A DNA stretch of 64,000 bases from DASSUW01 sp963849695 (GTDB lineage: Bacteria; Actinomycetota; Thermoleophilia; Solirubrobacterales; Solirubrobacteraceae). Within the stretch, counting starts at the first letter, position 1. The number at the start of each line of letters is the position of its first letter. The position numbers were made by a program, and so were the translations under genes. The DNA lies in the NCBI GenBank assembly GCA_963849695.1, contig CAWKIT010000029.1, forward strand, positions 1-64,000, read 5' to 3'. The notes beneath the pieces are model-generated. The model saw only the letters and a program-made list of their open reading frames with translations, did no database searches and had not been told where the DNA came from. Below, piece after piece: positions 15,943 to 24,552 of the stretch.

Positions 15943-17279
15943 GACGCCAGGTAGCGCAGGCCGTTGATGCCGGGCGCGAAGTAGTACTCGCCGCCGCGCA
16001 TGGTCACCACGCGCGCGAGCGGGCCGAAGAAGAACGGCGGCCTTCCCGGGACCGTCATCTTCGACAGGCCTTCGTTGTCCATCGGGCCGATGATCGGGTC
16101 CTGGTCGTCGCCGAGCCGGAACGGGTTGCCGGTGTTGGCCCACTGGGCCTGCACGAACTCGAACTGGCGCGCGAGGCTGGCCTGCACGGTCATGAAGATC
16201 ACGCCCCGGTCCTGGCCGTCGTCCTCCATCACGCCGTCCGGGAGCATCTCGCCATAGGTGATGCCGCGCCGGATGATCCGGTGGCGGTTCACGAGCTTGC
16301 CGTCGAACGGCATGCTCAGCCGCGGGTTCATGCGGCGGACGTGCGAGCCGATCGGGCAGCGCAGCCCACTCGGGTCGCGACCGTAGTCGAAGGCGTTGTT
16401 GCGGGACTTGTCGGCCACCAGCGCCGGGTCCTCGCGATGGGGTGAGGAGTCGAGCGGCGTGCCGTCGCGCCAGCGGCCGACGAGCTTGGCGGCCAGCTGC
16501 TCCTCCGGGCCCGTGTACAGCGCGGCGGCCTCGCGCAGCTGGCGCCGGAAGGTGGCGACGTCCTGGCGCAGCTTGCGGTAGACGATGAAGGAGCCGTTGC
16601 GACTGAGCTCGTCGGGCGGCGGCGCGGCGGGCAGCGCGTTCTGCTCGTCGGGGTAGCCGAGGATGAACTCGCCGGCGCGGATCGGCCGCCACTCGCCGCT
16701 CTTGGCGGGCGCGCCCGCTCCGGGTTGGTCGGGGAAGCGGCTCCCCTCGATCGCCGGCTGCGAGAAGCCGTCGGCGTAGCCGAAGTGCTCGCGGCCGGTC
16801 GGCAGCGCGCTGCCGAGCTGGGTCACGACGGCGCTGACGCCGCCGGCGCGCGCGATCGCCTCGCGGATGCGCCGGTCGCGCTCGGCCAGCGCCTCGCCGT
16901 CCTTGGCGCTGATCATCACCAGCACGTGCGCCTTGCGCGTCCGGAAGCACTCCTCCCAGTGCTCGGGCGCGCTGTCGCCGACGTCGCCGAGCAGCTCGGC
17001 GCGCGAAGCCATGCCGGCGCGGAACTCCGGGGGGAAGGCGGCGAGCGTGTCCTCCGGCAGCCCGAGCGCGCGCAGGCCCTCGTAGCTGAGCGCGACGTTG
17101 ATGCCGGAGTCGGGCTTGACGTCCCAGCGCTCGGCGGTGATCACCTGCGGGATGACGTCCGCGAGCAGCGCCCGCGCGCGCGCCGGGTCCTCGATCCGCA
17201 GGAAGATGTAGCCGGCGGCGGGCAGCCGGTAGCCGCGCACCACGAAGCCCTGGAGGTTGGGGAAGTCCAGCTCGGTCAT
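15939..17279 (-). CDS. Dyp-type heme peroxidase
   Basis: A 446-residue protein. FGYADGFSQP contains the GxxDG signature with distal Asp D170. GSHVRRMNPR supplies proximal heme ligand H313, and IIRRGITYG the conserved Arg. NLQGFVVRGY at the N-terminus and two ferredoxin-like halves fit the large, cytoplasmic Dyp class; no Tat signal is present, unlike EfeB. These enzymes use H2O2 to oxidise dyes, lignin-like phenols or Mn2+. It is the last gene of a four-gene operon (sigma factor, two paralogous small proteins, Dyp) with 4-bp overlaps. Confidence 0.92.
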   Translation of the reverse strand: MTELDFPNLQGFVVRGYRLPAAGYIFLRIEDPARARALLADVIPQVITAERWDVKPDSGINVALSYEGLRALGLPEDTLAAFPPEFRAGMASRAELLGDVGDSAPEHWEECFRTRKAHVLVMISAKDGEALAERDRRIREAIARAGGVSAVVTQLGSALPTGREHFGYADGFSQPAIEGSRFPDQPGAGAPAKSGEWRPIRAGEFILGYPDEQNALPAAPPPDELSRNGSFIVYRKLRQDVATFRRQLREAAALYTGPEEQLAAKLVGRWRDGTPLDSSPHREDPALVADKSRNNAFDYGRDPSGLRCPIGSHVRRMNPRLSMPFDGKLVNRHRIIRRGITYGEMLPDGVMEDDGQDRGVIFMTVQASLARQFEFVQAQWANTGNPFRLGDDQDPIIGPMDNEGLSKMTVPGRPPFFFGPLARVVTMRGGEYYFAPGINGLRYLAS

Positions 17280-17821
17280 GCCGGGAACGCCTCCTCGAAG
17301 CGCGCCTTCAGGTCGGCGGCGGCGAGCCCCTGGGCGCCGAGCGCGAACTCGACCAGGCGCGTGCGCTTGTCGAGGTTCGAGTGCACCTGCTCGAGCGTCT
17401 GGCCGCCGTAGGCGGCGAAGAAGAGCGCGGCCTCGAGCGCGTGGGCGCGCAGCCAGCCGGCGAACCCGGTCGCGTCGCCGTGCCCCGGGTAGCCGCGGCA
17501 GTGGCCCCACACGGCGTCGGCGTCCCCGCCGAGGCCGGTGCGCAGCGCCTCGAGGTACGGGTCGAGCTCGCCGTCGAAGTTGCTGGTGAACAGCAGGCGC
17601 GAGTGGCTCAGCGCGTCACGGTGGCGCTGCCCGCGGCCCTGGTGCTTGACCTGGTCGATCACGGCCCAGCGCGCGAGGTGGGTGCCGGGCACGCGCGCCA
17701 GCGGGCTGCCAGTGCCCTCCGGCAGCGCTTCGAGGTGCTCGGTGAGCGCCTGCACATGGCCGTCGAGGATCGGCGTCACGACGGTGAGGGCGTACGCCTG
17801 GCCGGAGACGTTGCGGCTCAT
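17276..17821 (-). CDS. Dyp-operon small protein, paralog B
   Basis: A 181-residue protein without signal or membrane helix. HLARWAVIDQV and SRLLFTSNFDGELDPYLEAL, then VWGHCRGYPG and FFAAYGGQT, align in order with the next protein upstream (positions 17818-18369), so the two are paralogs. The pattern of two beta-strands with long helices suggests a single ferredoxin-like/dimeric alpha-beta barrel unit, the building block of Dyp peroxidases. That is inference. The ATG overlaps the neighbour's stop at 17818-17821 and the stop overlaps the Dyp ATG at 17276-17279, implying a shared complex or reaction. Confidence 0.75.
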   Translation of the reverse strand: MSRNVSGQAYALTVVTPILDGHVQALTEHLEALPEGTGSPLARVPGTHLARWAVIDQVKHQGRGQRHRDALSHSRLLFTSNFDGELDPYLEALRTGLGGDADAVWGHCRGYPGHGDATGFAGWLRAHALEAALFFAAYGGQTLEQVHSNLDKRTRLVEFALGAQGLAAADLKARFEEAFPA

Positions 17822-18369
17822 AGGTCGTGCTGGATCGACGTGAGCACATCCTCGTACGCGACCTTGAACGCGTCCGGGTCGAGCGAGGGGGCGCGGGCGC
17901 GCAGGTCGTCGAGCGCGGCGGCCACCCTCGCGGCCGAGATGATCTCGGTGGTCGTCGCCCCCGAGTACGCGTTGTAGTAGTGATTGGCGACGTACTCGTT
18001 CGCGCGGATGTAGTCCTTGAACGGCTCGACCGGGATCGGGCCGGGGAAGCCGTAGGAGGTGCCCCAGATGCCCTTCATGCGCCCGGGGACGACCTCCGAG
18101 AAGGCGTCGATGTACTGGTCCCAGCTGCCGTTGAAGTTGCTCTCGAACAGCAGGTAGGGGTAGTGCAGCCGCTCGCCGTCCCCGCCGTCCGGAAAGCGCT
18201 CGATGATCACCCAGCGGGCGTAGTGGATGAACGAGAGCGTCTGGAGCTTCTTCAGCGTCCAGGTGACGTTGCGGCCGATCCAGAACACGACCGGCAGCAG
18301 GAGCCGGCCGGTGCGCTTGTACGGGCTAAGGACGGTGATCGCCGTCGCCCTACCCTCGACGTTGGCCAT
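17818..18369 (-). CDS. Dyp-operon small protein, paralog A
   Basis: A 183-residue protein. FIHYARWVIIERF, YLLFESNFNGSWDQYIDAF, IWGTSYGFPGP and YNAYSGATTTEII match its downstream neighbour position by position. The N-terminal LLLPVVFWIGRNVTW is hydrophobic and may be an amphipathic or membrane-facing helix that the other paralog lacks. It is the first structural gene after the sigma factor (34-bp gap). I infer heterodimer formation with paralog B; no function is known to me. Confidence 0.75.
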   Translation of the reverse strand: MANVEGRATAITVLSPYKRTGRLLLPVVFWIGRNVTWTLKKLQTLSFIHYARWVIIERFPDGGDGERLHYPYLLFESNFNGSWDQYIDAFSEVVPGRMKGIWGTSYGFPGPIPVEPFKDYIRANEYVANHYYNAYSGATTTEIISAARVAAALDDLRARAPSLDPDAFKVAYEDVLTSIQHDL

Positions 18370-18403
18370 TGCGACCGACCCTAACCCGACCGCTGGGGAA
18401 TGT

Positions 18404-18946
18404 TCAAGCGGTTCGGTCTGTGAGTGCCTTGCGGGCGCGGAACAGCCGGCTCATGATCGTCCCGGTGGGGACGCCCAGGGTGGCGGCCGCCTCCTTGTAG
18501 GACAGCCCGAGCAGGTCGACGGACACGAGCGCGTCGCGCTGGTGGTCGGGCAGCGTGGCGATGCGGCCGTACAGCTCGCGCGCCTCGAACGCCCGCTCGG
18601 GGTCGGCGCCGCGGTTGGCCTCGTGGCGGTCGAGGTCCTCGGGGGCGGTGGCGGTCGCAGGGCGGCGGGCGGCCGTGCGGCGACCGGAGATGAATGTGTT
18701 GCGCAGCACGCGCAGGAGGTAGCCGAGATCGTCGTCGCCGGTGACCAGGCGCGGCTTGGCGAGCACCTTCACGCAGACGTCCTGCACGAGGTCCTCCGCA
18801 TCGGCGGGCGACCCGGTCATGCCGAGCGCGGCGCGGTAGAGGCGGTCGAGGTGGTCACCGAGGCGGTTGGCGTCGAGGACGCGGGGGGCGGTCCGGGGGC
18901 GGGTTCGAACGCCGAGCTGGGGAGCGGCGAGAGCAAGCGTCGTCAT
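18404..18946 (-). CDS. ECF-type RNA polymerase sigma factor
   Basis: About 180 residues. Region 2 is LYRAALGMTGSPADAEDLVQDVCVKVL with the -10-binding helix LLRVLRNTFIS. Region 4 is ATLPDHQRDALVSVDLLGLSYKEAAATLGVPTG followed by SRLFRARKAL. I chose the ATG at 18946; an upstream ATG at 18970 has a purine-rich stretch placed too close. No anti-sigma gene adjoins it; instead it leads the Dyp operon, suggesting it turns on its own peroxidase cluster under oxidative or envelope stress. The triple GGGGTCTGACCCC block lies just upstream. Confidence 0.9.
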   Translation of the reverse strand: MTTLALAAPQLGVRTRPRTAPRVLDANRLGDHLDRLYRAALGMTGSPADAEDLVQDVCVKVLAKPRLVTGDDDLGYLLRVLRNTFISGRRTAARRPATATAPEDLDRHEANRGADPERAFEARELYGRIATLPDHQRDALVSVDLLGLSYKEAAATLGVPTGTIMSRLFRARKALTDRTA

Positions 18947-19002
18947 GGCGTCGCAAGCTCTCAGCGACATTCCCCTCGAACTACGGGGGGACCCCCTGAA
19001 CC

Positions 19003-19109
19003 GACCCCTCAGGGGGGTCTGACCCCGGCCGGGGTCTGACCCCTTTACCGCTGGCGGCGCGCCCCGGGTCCGCGCGCTGGAGCCAAACGCGCCGCTCGGG
19101 TCTGACCCC
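19003..19109. repeat. Cluster of three GGGGTCTGACCCC palindromes
   Basis: Perfect 13-mers GGGGTCTGACCCC occupy 19014-19026 and 19031-19043, and a 12-base copy occupies 19098-19109, touching the stop codon of the LuxR-type gene. A further hairpin pairs GACCCC at 19003 with the first copy. Each unit has 6-bp arms around one base. It lies between two minus-strand genes, so it could terminate the regulator transcript, act as an operator for the sigma-Dyp operon, or be a dispersed repeat. Confidence 0.7.
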
Positions 19110-22021
19110 TACAGGGCGGCGCGGGTGCGGCCTACGACCTCGGCGACCTCGACGCGGGAGGCCACGCCGAGCTTGGCGAAGATGCGGGTGAGGTGGCCCT
19201 CGACGGTCTTCTCGGACAGGAACAGCTCGGCGCCGATCTCGCGGTTGGTGCGCCCCTCGGCGACCCGCTCGGCGATCTCGCGCTCGCGGCCCGACAGCGC
19301 GTCGAGCCCCTGGCCGCCGCGCCGGCGCTGGCGGGCGGTGACGCGCTCGCCGAGCCGGCGCAGCTCGCGCGCCGCCTCGTCGCGGTGACGGGCGGCGCCG
19401 AGCGCCGACAGCTCCGCCTCGGCGCGCGTGAGCTCGCGGACGCCCTCCTCCCGCCGCCCGGCCGCGGCCAGCGCCACCCCGGCGAGCGTGCGGCAGCGCG
19501 CGGCGGTGAGCGGCGCCTCGACGGCCTCGCCGCGCTCGATCGCCTCGAACGCCAGCCGCACCGCGCCCTCGGGGTCGCCCGCGTCGAGCGCGATCGCGGC
19601 GCGCGCGTGCAGCAGCCAGGCGTCGGCGAACGGCAGCCCGAGGCCGTCGAGCACGCGCTCTGAGCGGTCGGCCCAGGCCTGCGCCGCCTCGCGGTCGCCG
19701 CGCGCGAGATCCGTGCGGGCGAGCGCCGCGTAGATCCAGCCGCGGCGTCCGGGCTCGATCGACGGGAACTCCGGCATTCCGACCGCGCGGAACGCCGCCA
19801 GGCAGCGGTCGTGCTCGCCGAGATCCGCCCACATGACGCCGAGGTGGGCGTGGGTGCCGCGGGTGAGGACGCTGTCGTCGAGCCCGTCGAGCACCGCTAC
19901 GGCCTCGTCCCCGGCCGCCCGCGCGCGCTCGCTGTCTCCCAGCGAAGCGGCGGTCCAGGCGTCGGCTACGAGGGCGAAGCCCACGAGCTGCCGGTTGCCG
20001 GACAGGCGCGCCGACTCGACCGCCGCGTCGGCGGTCTCGGCCGCCTCGGCGAGCCGCCCGCGCACCTCCAGCGCGTGCGCGAGGCCGACCATCATCGGCA
20101 CCACGAACTGTCCTAGGCCGATCGTGCGCGACAGGTTGATGCCGCGCCGGAAGTGGCGGATCGAGTCCTCGTAGTGCTCGCAGAAGTATTCGGCGAAGCC
20201 GAAGTAGTACGGCGCGTCGAGCCGCATCATCAGCTGGTCGTCCGGCAGCGCGTCGATCAGCTCCGCCGCGTGGACGCGGGCCGCCTCGGCGGGCTCGGGA
20301 TTGCCGAGGTTGTACTCGGCGAAGCACAGCAGGGCGGTGGCGAGCGCCTCCAGCCCGCGGTCGGAGAGCCGGCGCGCCGCCTCGGCGGCGCGCGCCGCCC
20401 ACTCGCGCATCGCTCCGAAGTCGCTGTGGAAGAGCGCATCGGCCGCCAGCTCGGCGTGCAGAGCGGCGGCCGCCGCCCCGTCCTGGTCCTCGAGCGCCTC
20501 GAGCGCGTGGCGGAGCCGGGCGTGCGCGGCTTCGTGGCGGCCGAGCAGGTTCTCGCACGCCGCGCAGGCGGCGATCAGCCGCACCCGCAGGTCGGGCAGA
20601 TCGACGAGCGCGAGCGCGGCCACGAGCGCTTCGAGCGCGCGCTCGAGCCGGCCGGTGGCGGCGAGCGCCGCCGAGAGCGGCACGAGCAGGGTGAGCCGGC
20701 GGGTGGGATCGATCGGCGAGGGGGCCGCGGCCGGGGTGGGGCCTGGCGAGTATTCGCACGCGGGCGCGTCGAGCAGGCGCAGTGCGGCCTCGAACCAGCG
20801 CGCCGCGACCGCCGGCGCTCGCGCGGCGGCCTGGTGGCCGGCCTGCTCGAGCACGGCCGCGGCGGCCTCGTCGCCCACGCGCGCCGAGCGCTCGACGTGA
20901 TGCGCGCGCGCCGCGAGCGCGCCCGGGCGGTCGGCCAGCGCTGCCGCGGCGCGCGCGTGCGCCTGCAGCCGCCAGGCCTCGCCGGCGCCGTCATAGACGG
21001 CGCGCCGCACGAGCGGATGGCGGAAGCGGTAGCGCCGCGCGACGTCGGTCGGCCCGGCGACGTTCGCGGCCAGCAGGTCGTCGATCGCCGCCAGCGCCTC
21101 CTGCTCGCTCAGCCCGGCGGCCGCCGCGGCGAGGTCGAGGTCGAACGGCTCGCCCGCCACCGCCGCGCCCCAGCCGAGCCGCTGCGCGCGCTCGCTCAGC
21201 CCCTGGATCTCCTGCCCGAGCGCGGCTGCGACGGCGGGCGGCACCCCGACCGCATCGCCGTCCTCGGCCTCATGGCCGGCCGTGGGCGCGGGCGCGCGTG
21301 AGAGCTCCTCGAGGTAGAACGGGTTGCCGCCGCTCTGCGAGTACAGGCGCGGCTGCGGCGCGCCGAGCAGCGCCTCGGCCTCGGACTGGCTGAGCGGGCC
21401 GAGCGAGACCTCGCTCACCATCCCGTCGCGGCCGGCCTGATCGAGCGCGGCGAGCAGGCTGTTCGGCACCTGGCCGGCGCGGAACGCGAGCGCGATGAGG
21501 ACCGGGCCCGGCGGCGGGCGGCGCAGCAGGTGGGCGATCAGCTCGAGCGAGGCATCGTCCGCCCAGTGGACGTCGTCGAGCATGAGCAGGAGCGGGTGGC
21601 CCATCGCCATCCGCTGGAGCAGGGCACGCACCGCGCGGTAGGCGTGGAAGCGCTCGTCCTGGAGCCCGCCGGCCGCGGCCGGCGCCGCCGACGGCAGGAC
21701 GCGTGCGAGCTCGGCGACGCGCTCGCCGATCAGCGCCTCGAGCTTTCGCTCGCCGAGCGAGGCGACGTGGTCGTCGAGCGCATCGATCCAGATCGCGAAC
21801 GGCAGCTCGCGCTCGAGCTCGGCGCCGCGGCCCACGAACACCGGGTGGCGGCGCGCGGCGGCGCGCTCGGCCAGCTCGCCGAGCAGCCGGGTCTTGCCGA
21901 TCCCCGGCTCGCCGTTGACCACCAGCCAGGATGCGCGGCTGCTGCGGAGGCCGTCGAGCGCGGCCTCGACCGCCGCGAGCTCGTCGCGGCGTCCGACGAA
22001 TCGCGTCCGCTGTGCCTGCAT
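19109..22021 (-). CDS. Large LuxR-family transcriptional regulator with AAA ATPase domain
   Basis: A 970-residue protein. The N-terminal STAND/AAA ATPase opens with FVGRRDELAAVEAAL, has Walker A NGEPGIGKTRLL and Walker B LLLMLDDVHWADD, and GGNPFYLEEL. A long Ala-rich middle (about 400-890) of helical repeats resembles TPR. The C-terminus LSGREREIAERVAEGRTNRE with VEGHLTRIFAKLGV is a LuxR/GerE helix-turn-helix. This is the LAL (MalT-like) class, in which ligand binding to the repeats drives ATP-dependent activation. The start MQAQRTRF places the ATPase at the N-terminus. Targets are unknown; the downstream sigma-Dyp operon is on the same strand. Confidence 0.9.
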   Translation of the reverse strand: MQAQRTRFVGRRDELAAVEAALDGLRSSRASWLVVNGEPGIGKTRLLGELAERAAARRHPVFVGRGAELERELPFAIWIDALDDHVASLGERKLEALIGERVAELARVLPSAAPAAAGGLQDERFHAYRAVRALLQRMAMGHPLLLMLDDVHWADDASLELIAHLLRRPPPGPVLIALAFRAGQVPNSLLAALDQAGRDGMVSEVSLGPLSQSEAEALLGAPQPRLYSQSGGNPFYLEELSRAPAPTAGHEAEDGDAVGVPPAVAAALGQEIQGLSERAQRLGWGAAVAGEPFDLDLAAAAAGLSEQEALAAIDDLLAANVAGPTDVARRYRFRHPLVRRAVYDGAGEAWRLQAHARAAAALADRPGALAARAHHVERSARVGDEAAAAVLEQAGHQAAARAPAVAARWFEAALRLLDAPACEYSPGPTPAAAPSPIDPTRRLTLLVPLSAALAATGRLERALEALVAALALVDLPDLRVRLIAACAACENLLGRHEAAHARLRHALEALEDQDGAAAAALHAELAADALFHSDFGAMREWAARAAEAARRLSDRGLEALATALLCFAEYNLGNPEPAEAARVHAAELIDALPDDQLMMRLDAPYYFGFAEYFCEHYEDSIRHFRRGINLSRTIGLGQFVVPMMVGLAHALEVRGRLAEAAETADAAVESARLSGNRQLVGFALVADAWTAASLGDSERARAAGDEAVAVLDGLDDSVLTRGTHAHLGVMWADLGEHDRCLAAFRAVGMPEFPSIEPGRRGWIYAALARTDLARGDREAAQAWADRSERVLDGLGLPFADAWLLHARAAIALDAGDPEGAVRLAFEAIERGEAVEAPLTAARCRTLAGVALAAAGRREEGVRELTRAEAELSALGAARHRDEAARELRRLGERVTARQRRRGGQGLDALSGREREIAERVAEGRTNREIGAELFLSEKTVEGHLTRIFAKLGVASRVEVAEVVGRTRAAL

Positions 22022-22117
22022 GATGGCCGCCACTTCTGCCGCGACCCTAATCGACGCCCGCCGCTGTGAACAGCGTGCCAGCCGCACCTTCGAGAACTGC
22101 GGCGTACGCTGCCCGGC

Positions 22118-22756
22118 GTGGACGACCTGAGCCCCGAAGAGGTGCGCGTGCTCGGCTGCCTGCTCGAGAAGCAGCGGACGACGCCGGACGTCTATCCGCT
22201 CACCCTCAACGCCCTGCGCAGCGCCTGCAACCAGGCCACCAACCGCGACCCCGTCGTGCGGTACGACGAGGAGACGATCCGCGAGGCGCTGAACCGCCTC
22301 GCCCGCCGCCGCTTCACGCGTCTCACCAGCTACCACGGCAGCCGCGCCGCCAAGTTCCGCCACCTGCTCGACGAGGCGCTGCAGATCGGGCCCGAGGAGC
22401 AGGCGCTGCTGGCGGTGATGATGCTGCGCGGCCCCCAGACCCCCGGCGAGCTCCTGCAGCGCACCGAGCGGCTGTTCCGCTTCCCCGACTCGTCGGCGCT
22501 GCAGGTCGTGTGCGAGCGGCTGATCGAGCGCGAGCTGGCGGCGCGCTACGACCGCCGGCCGGGCCAGCGCGAGGAGCGCTACGGCCACCTGCTCGGCGCC
22601 GAGGCGGAGGAGCCCGCCGCAGCGCCCGCTCCGGTCCTTGCTGCGCCGCCGCCGCCGCCACCCGCGCGCGGCGACGACCGCCTCGACCGGCTGGAGCGCG
22701 AGGTCGCCGAGCTGCGCGCCGAGGTCGCCGCGCTGCGCGAGGAGCTCGGCGCGTGA
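22118..22756 (+). CDS. YceH/DUF480 family protein
   Basis: A 212-residue protein from a GTG. Two winged-helix units: LSPEEVRVLGCLLEKQRTTP with YPLTLNALRSACNQ and TNRDPV, then LQIGPEEQALLAVMMLRGPQTPGEL and YDRRPGQREERY. These are hallmark YceH motifs. A Pro/Ala linker (about 170-188) leads to a C-terminal coiled coil LDRLEREVAELRAEVAAL. The family is broadly conserved but functionally poorly understood. It diverges from the LuxR-type regulator. Confidence 0.92.
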   Translation: MDDLSPEEVRVLGCLLEKQRTTPDVYPLTLNALRSACNQATNRDPVVRYDEETIREALNRLARRRFTRLTSYHGSRAAKFRHLLDEALQIGPEEQALLAVMMLRGPQTPGELLQRTERLFRFPDSSALQVVCERLIERELAARYDRRPGQREERYGHLLGAEAEEPAAAPAPVLAAPPPPPPARGDDRLDRLEREVAELRAEVAALREELGA

Positions 22757-22824
22757 GCCTCCGCGCGGGCGTGCGGTAAGCGCCGCGCAAGGTTTCGGCA
22801 ACCGGCGCGCGCGAGAGTGCCGGC

Positions 22825-24151
22825 ATGGTCGATCGCCTGCCCCGCATGCTGGGCGCGGACACCGAGGTCGCGTGTGTCGACGGCCGGTCGCTGCGCTACG
22901 CGAATCTCGACCACGCCGCCAGCACGCCGGTGATGGAGGACGTGTGGACCGCGGTCGAGGAGTTCGTGCCGTGGTACAGCAGCGTGCACCGCGGGAGCGG
23001 CTACAAGTCGCAGCGCGCGACCGCGGAGTACGAGGGCGCGCGCGAGGCCGTCGCGAGATTCGTCGGCGCCCGGCCGGACGACCGCGTGGTGTTCGCGCGC
23101 AACACGACCGAGGCGATCAACGTGCTCGCGGCGTCGCTGCCTCCAGGCACGCGGGTGCTCAGCAGCCGGGCCGAGCACCACGCCAACATGTTGCCGTGGC
23201 GGCGCCACGAGGTCCGCCTCCTGCCGTTCACGGATTCCCCGGGCGAGCTGCTCGATGCGACCGAGCGCGCGCTGCGCGCCGAGCGGATCGACCTCGTCGC
23301 CGTCACCGGCGCCTCGAACGTCACCGGCGAGGTGTGGCCGGTCGCCGAGCTCGCCGAGCTCGCCCATGAACACGGCGCCGCGCTGTTCGTCGACGCCGCC
23401 CAGCTCGCGCCGCACCGCCTGATCGACATGACGGGCGCCGGGATCGACCTGCTGGCGTTCTCCGGCCACAAGCTGTACGCGCCGTTCGGCGCCGGCGCGC
23501 TGGTCGGGCGGCTGGGCGAGGGCGAGCCGTTGCTGGCGGGCGGAGGTGCGATCCGGCTCGTCACCGTCGACGACGTGATCTGGGCCGACGCGCCCGACCG
23601 CTACGAGGCGGGCTCGCCGAACGTCGTCGGCGTGGTGGCGCTGGCGGCCGCGTGCCGGAGCCTGCTCGCGCTCGGGATGGACGCGGTCGCGGCGCACGAG
23701 CGGTCGCTGGCCGTCCGGTTGTGGACGCGGCTGGCGACGGTGCCGGAGCTGGAGCTCGTGACCCTGTGGCCGGCCGGGACCGTCGACCGCGTGGGCGTCG
23801 CCACCTTCAACCTCGCCGGCTACCGCGATCCGCTCCTCGCCGCGATCCTGAGCGCCGAGCACGCGATCGGCGTCCGCCACGGCTGCTTCTGCGCGCACCC
23901 GCTGATGACGCACCTGCTGCAGGTGCCGGAGGCCGAGTCGCGCCGGCTGCACTCCGAGCTGCGCGCCGGCCGCCACCCGCAGCTGCCGGGCGCGGTCCGC
24001 GCGAGCGTCGGGCTCGGCGCAACGGCCGAGGACGTCGACCGGCTCGTCGGCCGCCCTGCGCGAGATCGCCGCCCACGGCCCGCGGGCGCGCTACCTCCAC
24101 GTGCCCGAGTACGACGAGTACCGGCCGCTCGCCAACGCCGCCGCCGCGTAA
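22825..24151 (+). pseudogene. Class V aminotransferase / cysteine desulfurase-like enzyme, one frameshift near the end
   Basis: About 440 residues when joined. ANLDHAASTPV, SSVHRGSGYKSQ, FARNTTEAINVLA and FVDAAQLAPHRLIDM are class V motifs. LAFSGHKLYAPFG carries the PLP-binding Lys, and GVRHGCFCAHPL contains two Cys near the usual desulfurase loop. At about 24050 one extra C in a GGCCGCC stretch moves the frame. Correcting it gives a natural C-terminus (ALREIAAHGPRARYLHVPEY ... ) ending at TAA 24149-24151. Uncorrected, the frame falsely fuses with dodecin. Cysteine desulfurase or a relative acting on a small-molecule sulfur or amine donor are both possible. Confidence 0.85.
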
Positions 24152-24162
24152 CGTTCGCGGCC

Positions 24163-24372
24163 ATGACCGATCACGTGTACAAGTCCGTCGAGATCACGGG
24201 CACGTCGCCGGAGGGCGTGACGCAGGCGATCGACCGCGCCGTCGCCAAGGCGTCCCAGACCGTGCGCAACCTCGACTGGTTCGAGCTCATCTCCGTCCGC
24301 GGCCAGATCGACGACGGCCGCGTCGCGCACTACCAGGCGACTTTGAAGATCGGGTTCCGGCTCGAGGACTGA
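24163..24372 (+). CDS. Dodecin
   Basis: A 69-residue protein. VYKSVEITGTSPEGVTQAID and VRNLDWFELISVRGQ are characteristic: the Trp in LDWFE stacks on flavin in the dodecameric flavin-storage shell, and Gln in RGQ contacts the isoalloxazine. The length (about 70) is exact for the family. The ATG is 11 bp after the corrected end of the aminotransferase gene. It buffers free FMN/riboflavin or CoA-bound flavin. Confidence 0.95.
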   Translation: MTDHVYKSVEITGTSPEGVTQAIDRAVAKASQTVRNLDWFELISVRGQIDDGRVAHYQATLKIGFRLED

Positions 24373-24449
24373 CGCGCCGCGGCTGCGCCGGCGAACGTCA
24401 ACTGCGGCAGGTAAGGGGGCGGAGAGCCCTCCGCGCGGCTGGGATCCGA

Positions 24450-24498
24450 GGGGTGACCCAGATATGTTGCCTCACAGGCAACAAATCCGGGACACCCC
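24450..24498. repeat. 49-bp palindrome with TGTTGCC-TCACA-GGCAACA core
   Basis: Two 22-bp arms (24450-24471 and 24477-24498) pair at 19 of 22 positions around a 5-base loop. The inner 7 bp are perfect. It lies in the 180-bp gap between the convergent dodecin and cyclase genes, so a bidirectional terminator fits by position, though no T-tract follows either arm. The length and imperfect outer arms also fit a REP- or MITE-like element. Confidence 0.75.
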
Positions 24499-24552
24499 CC
24501 GAACCCCGCAGCGCCAACGGCTCCACAGCTTCCCTACCTGCGCAGTTGAAGT

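Noticed and set aside
13756..16950. Very long open frame on the minus strand (over 1000 codons)
   Set aside because: It is a GC-driven shadow. The secreted protein (13737-15038) and Dyp peroxidase (15939-17279) occupy other frames with clear family motifs, and the long frame is Arg/Ala-rich without any.
18895..18925. GGTTCGAAC resembling a tRNA T-loop
   Set aside because: It lies within the 5' coding part of the sigma factor gene, with no acceptor or anticodon stem partners.
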